The translations under genes were made by a program, and so were the position numbers. A stretch of 18,229 nt of DNA from Saprospiraceae bacterium (GTDB taxonomy: Bacteria; Bacteroidota; Bacteroidia; Chitinophagales; Saprospiraceae): contig JAHDEQ010000038.1 of NCBI GenBank assembly GCA_020628755.1, forward strand, positions 4,402-22,630, read 5' to 3'. Of this stretch, positions 15,401 to 18,229 are shown piece after piece. The notes under the pieces were generated by a model, which was given only the letters and a program-made list of their open reading frames with translations, had not been told where the DNA came from and did no database searches. The first letter of the stretch is position 1; the number at the start of each line of letters is the position of its first letter.

Positions 15401-18060
15401 CATTAGGAGGCGATGGTACTGCACGCCTAAAAGCTGAAGATATTGACGAAGGTTCTTACGACAATTGTAGTGAAATCACACTAGAAGTAAGAAGAACCGA
15501 CGGATGTTTGGGTACAACTGAGTGGAGTTCCTACGTTCCATTTGAATGTTGTGATGTAAACTCTGAAGTAACTGTTGAATTACGAGTTACTGATGCCCTC
15601 GGCAACGCTAACGTTTGCTGGAAATCCGTTTTGGTTGAAGATGCACTGCCTCCTGCTATTACTTGTCCTGCTGATAAAACTTTTAATTGTGATGATGTAA
15701 ATATTCATGATGCTTTTGGAGAAGCTGCTGCTATTGATAATTGCAATGTAAGCGTTACTTATGTTGATGAAGAAGATTTTGACAATTGCCACGCTGGTAC
15801 GTTAACTCGTACATTTACCGCTACTGATGGTAGCGATAAATCAACTGATGCTACTTGTACTCAAACTATTACAGTTGTTCATGTATCTGATTTTGTAGTT
15901 CAGTTCCCAGATGATGTAGAGTTAGAAAATTGTCAATTAGAAGATACGCCTGCCCCTCAGGTTTCTGACGACGATTGCGAATTAGTAGCTGTTTCTTACA
16001 GCGATAAAGTTTTTGACATTGTACCTGATGCTTGTTATAAAATCGAGCGTACATGGACCGTTGTAAACTGGTGTAACTACGACCCTCAAGCTGCTGACAA
16101 TACAGACTTAGGATACCCTCAACCACTCCCTCGTACCTACCAAGATGATGGCGACGGTTACTTTGAGTATGTTCAAATCATCAAAGTTATCGACAACGAA
16201 GCTCCTGTTATTGATTGTATCGAAGATGTAACTTTCTGTGATTTGACAGATGGTTGCGAAGGCGCAGCAGACTTAGTACTTGGTGCTGAAGATGCTTGTT
16301 CTACTGACTTTGGTTCTTTGGTTATTTCTTACCAAATTGATGCTTTCAACGATGGTACTTTTGATATTGTAAATTCAGGTAATGACGCTTCTGGTATGTA
16401 TCCTTACGGAACACACCTTATCAAATGGACTGTTGAAGATGGTTGTGGTAACTTCAGTGTTTGCGAACACTTATTTACCATCCAAGATTGCAAAAACCCA
16501 ACTCCTGTTTGTTTAAATGGTTTAAGTATTCCTACAATGAACAGCAATGGTTGTGTAGAAATTTGGGCTTCTGACTTATTAGAATATGCTTTTGACAACT
16601 GTTCTGACGAAGACTTCGTTGAAGCATCTGCAAAAATGCGTCGTGCTGGTACACAAGATATTTTGACGACTGGTCTTACTTTCTGCTGCGACGAATTAGG
16701 TACTAATATCGTAGAGATTTGGGTAGAAGACGAAGCAGGAAACGCTGATTTCTGCGAAACTTATATCATCGTTCAAGACAATAACAGTGCTTGTAACACA
16801 GACCAATCAAGAGCTACTATCGCTGGTGTGATTCGTACACAAGATGCTGAAACAGTTGCTGACGTTGAGGTAGAGTTAGAAGGTACAACTACGCTTCAAA
16901 CTCAAATGACGGACAACAATGGTGCATTTGCATTCAATGATTTGGACTTAAACACAGATTATACCGTTTCGCCACAAAAAGACATTGAGCCACTCAATGG
17001 TGTTTCTACTTTTGATTTAGTATTGATGAGTCAACACATTTTGGGACTAGGTTCATTGACTTCTCCATACAGTATGATTGCTGCTGATGTAAACAACGAT
17101 GGTAATATTACAACATTTGATATTGTACAAACTCGTCAATTGATTTTGTATGTGATTACTGACTTCCCAAGCAACAACTCTTGGAGATTTGTGGATGCAG
17201 ACTATGTATTCCCTAATGCTAACAACCCTTGGGAAAGCACTTTCCCTGAGCTAATCAGCTTTGCTAACTTGACTCAAAATGAGTTAAATACTGACTTTGT
17301 AGGTATCAAGATTGGTGATGTTGATGGCAATGCAATTGCTAACAACTTGCTTGGTTCAGAAGAAAGAACAGCCAACGGCAACTTAGTTTTCAATATTGAC
17401 GATGCTTCATTTGATGCAAACGAAACTGTAAAAGTTGAGTTCAGAGCTTCTGACTTTAACGACATCAATGGTTTCCAATTTACATTAAACTTTGATGCAA
17501 ATGCAATGACTTTCAACGGAGTAGAATCTGGCGCAATCGCAGTTAGCGATGCTAACTTCGGTACAACTATGTTGAACGAAGGTGTACTAACCACTTCTTG
17601 GAACAATGCTAACTTGACAAAAGTGGCTAATGATGAGGTATTGTTTACTGTAAACTTCAAAGCTACTGCTACTGCTACATTGAGCCAAGCAATTGGCATC
17701 AATAGCCGCTATACAAACGCAGAGGCTTACCAAGCAAACGACTTGCTTGATGTTGCTTTGGCATTCAATACTACAGAAGGTACACTTGTTGCAGAAGAGA
17801 AATTTGAATTGTACCAAAACACGCCTAACCCGTTCAATGACAATACTATCATTGGTTTCAACTTGCCAACAGCAAGCGAAGCTACTTTGAGAATATTTGA
17901 TGTAACAGGTAAAACGTTAAAAGTTGTAAACGGCGAGTATGCTAAGGGTTACAATCAGGTTACTTTGAGCAAAAATGATTTGAATATTTCAGGAATTTTG
18001 TACTATGAATTAATAAATGGCACAAAATCTGATATTAAAAAGATGATAATCATCCAATAA
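12499..18060 (+). CDS. Giant multidomain T9SS-secreted surface protein 2
   Basis: An 1853-residue exported protein of unknown function and paralogue of the preceding giant protein, with the same module order and nearly equal length. Signal peptide 1-26 (cleavage near SAQA/QAP). GNGWNG-type beta modules at about 50 (GANGWDGAS) and 229 (NDGWDVG). P-domain-like fold at about 568-701 (GTWYVQIIDND). HYR/Ig-like modules run from about 851 to 1430, with the conserved LEVRRTDGCLG block shared with the paralogue. Then a carboxypeptidase-regulatory-like fold, a dockerin-like segment from about 1499 (NGVSTFDLVLMSQHILG; canonical calcium loop DVNNDGNITTFD), a cohesin-like domain (about 1626-1755) and a T9SS type A sorting domain (about 1768-1853, YQNTPNPF to KKMIIIQ). 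By eye, codon use from about 13.3 kb on is strongly biased to NNT codons, unlike the paralogue, which suggests high expression. The ATG at 12499 is the only one giving the signal peptide. Confidence 0.9.
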   Translation: MNNRLLNWSFAFFCSMTLLFSASAQAQAPCPLNVKDFAPIDGKDCVYFLELTDTGANGWDGASVDVAVSGAAPVNYKMTVADGACVIYPIYVNDGETIELAYWNGAFEMEHGLSVYDATGALATDENGDPVTFTGNIPANTPYLVKADCPINSCKDQSETFTVRITMGLFPEEQSWEIYEGLASASSQGAQVIGVNANTYAGLSPGFQAEYAVELDLCQTYTFVAFDGFNDGWDVGAFEILSSNADYGTQITDPNDPQAGASLVLAGTGFVDETRTEFTLPCSPVCEDVVLTGAIDCEITNPELPFGAAEVCYPNCGHALGCDITVDQYVLPYGDVNAAIYVGSEMTTGSGTMLFSGTLPSGAHGLVTKYTYCDGIMVKCTSDLIISGGTNSTLTCNDNVQISLGAPEWDDDDNQNGNFLDDLNECVVAVTPDMVLEMPELCEGEYDVIIQDANGSPMVTMSGNGLPLDRFGNEIAAGSTASPAHNLVGAEAVGQTLTYTVVHRATGNTCWGTITVEDKIAPIIDCKDYEVSCTNPNVLDERYRHEEEFVAAAELPANVAGGTNGLESNTWVPVNIPCGALGENVKNAHLHISFDHNELTDLQIIVHPPVGLYGFLNPIMVADNGDVEEENEFSLNALMQYRDCSRIQSTSPEFFVTENSGAATPSNLGGTWYVQIIDNDAEFVDNPFGGGQVTEVEIHLECGFPSPSTGYDCSYAGIELLSETIAGGSCDAGTQIVRVWQAADAFGNTSTCTQTVTLVAPTMTELVKPTDVTLECNGQTPEELTIEETGSPSLGCYQMTEESMSYCDFSYMYEDTVIPTCGEGFKIIREWTLMNWCTGQTEEFTQIIKVEDTEGPAISQGDITVSTSTYDCSANVSLSDLNIEDTCSGISAVTASYTQNGGAYQSNGGIVIVDLTSDGILEGLPVGANEVLISATDGCLNESQTMITITVVDDSAPVAICDDELHVSLGGDGTARLKAEDIDEGSYDNCSEITLEVRRTDGCLGTTEWSSYVPFECCDVNSEVTVELRVTDALGNANVCWKSVLVEDALPPAITCPADKTFNCDDVNIHDAFGEAAAIDNCNVSVTYVDEEDFDNCHAGTLTRTFTATDGSDKSTDATCTQTITVVHVSDFVVQFPDDVELENCQLEDTPAPQVSDDDCELVAVSYSDKVFDIVPDACYKIERTWTVVNWCNYDPQAADNTDLGYPQPLPRTYQDDGDGYFEYVQIIKVIDNEAPVIDCIEDVTFCDLTDGCEGAADLVLGAEDACSTDFGSLVISYQIDAFNDGTFDIVNSGNDASGMYPYGTHLIKWTVEDGCGNFSVCEHLFTIQDCKNPTPVCLNGLSIPTMNSNGCVEIWASDLLEYAFDNCSDEDFVEASAKMRRAGTQDILTTGLTFCCDELGTNIVEIWVEDEAGNADFCETYIIVQDNNSACNTDQSRATIAGVIRTQDAETVADVEVELEGTTTLQTQMTDNNGAFAFNDLDLNTDYTVSPQKDIEPLNGVSTFDLVLMSQHILGLGSLTSPYSMIAADVNNDGNITTFDIVQTRQLILYVITDFPSNNSWRFVDADYVFPNANNPWESTFPELISFANLTQNELNTDFVGIKIGDVDGNAIANNLLGSEERTANGNLVFNIDDASFDANETVKVEFRASDFNDINGFQFTLNFDANAMTFNGVESGAIAVSDANFGTTMLNEGVLTTSWNNANLTKVANDEVLFTVNFKATATATLSQAIGINSRYTNAEAYQANDLLDVALAFNTTEGTLVAEEKFELYQNTPNPFNDNTIIGFNLPTASEATLRIFDVTGKTLKVVNGEYAKGYNQVTLSKNDLNISGILYYELINGTKSDIKKMIIIQ

Positions 18061-18195
18061 TCAAATCTAAGCAAACCAACAATCAAATAATAAAGTCTTT
18101 CATGTGAAGAAAAGAGAGTTAAATCCAACTCCACCGAATTTGCAGAATGAGAATTGCTTTATTAGTATTTGATTTTAAATTGGTTCTTAGATTTC

Positions 18196-18229
18196 AGGGC
18201 TAGTCTTAACTGACTAGCCCTATTTTTTT
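18196..18229 (+). terminator. Intrinsic terminator after giant gene 2
   Basis: AGGGCTAGTC (18196-18205) pairs perfectly with GACTAGCCCT (18212-18221) across a 6-nt loop, followed by A and seven Ts at the window edge. It lies 136 nt after the stop; the stretch between shows no gene. Confidence 0.85.

Noticed and set aside
17274..17702. Open frame of 142 codons on the minus strand inside giant gene 2
   Set aside because: Antisense to the dockerin/cohesin-like region; low-complexity translation caused by the biased codon use of the sense strand.
6110..18060. Repeats in the giant genes as a possible recent tandem duplication or assembly artefact
   Set aside because: The two genes are well diverged in DNA sequence and differ in codon use; the similarity is at protein level, as expected of old paralogues.

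Overview
The window looks like a chromosome segment of a free-living Bacteroidota, most likely the Saprospiraceae/Lewinella side of the phylum. Reasons: AT-rich intergenic DNA, no clear Shine-Dalgarno sites, Bacteroidota-type promoters (TTG, about 20 bp, TAnnTTTG), two very large secreted proteins ending in type IX secretion (T9SS) sorting domains, and HYR/dockerin/cohesin-like modules typical of that group. The taxon is inferred from style, not from a marker gene.

Layout. Positions 147-5239 hold seven housekeeping genes, all on the minus strand. In transcription order they are: a [2Fe-2S] ferredoxin (fdx), iscX, a KdsC-like HAD phosphatase, a UbiA-family prenyltransferase, a Maf nucleotide pyrophosphatase, a DEDDh 3'-5' exonuclease and aspartate kinase. 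fdx-iscX is a remnant of the classical isc order. The phosphatase and prenyltransferase abut (TAA|ATG). The junctions carry unusual short-period tandem repeats, two of them folded into long hairpins, and a REP-like palindromic patch lies between maf and the exonuclease. A divergent gap then leads to a small plus-strand gene for a two-helix membrane protein (5432-5710) with a strong terminator.

Positions 6110-18060 hold two consecutive plus-strand genes for paralogous giant secreted proteins (1845 and 1853 aa) with the same module order: signal peptide, two GNGWNG-type beta modules, a P-domain-like jelly roll, a chain of cysteine-rich HYR/Ig-like modules, a carboxypeptidase-regulatory-like fold, a dockerin-like segment, a cohesin-like domain and a T9SS type A C-terminal domain. 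They should be exported by T9SS and kept at the cell surface. Having dockerin-like and cohesin-like modules in one chain suggests these proteins might assemble with each other; this is inference only.

The non-coding DNA around the giants is the most unusual part. Both genes are preceded by a TACC-N8-GGTA palindrome at nearly the same distance from a TTTG promoter-like element, and both have long leaders (about 280 and 590 nt) with hairpins. The second leader has nested and mutually exclusive stems and a possible internal terminator. Two hairpins separate the genes, and another terminator closes the window, so each giant is probably its own transcription unit. No tRNA, rRNA, CRISPR array, transposase or phage gene was seen.
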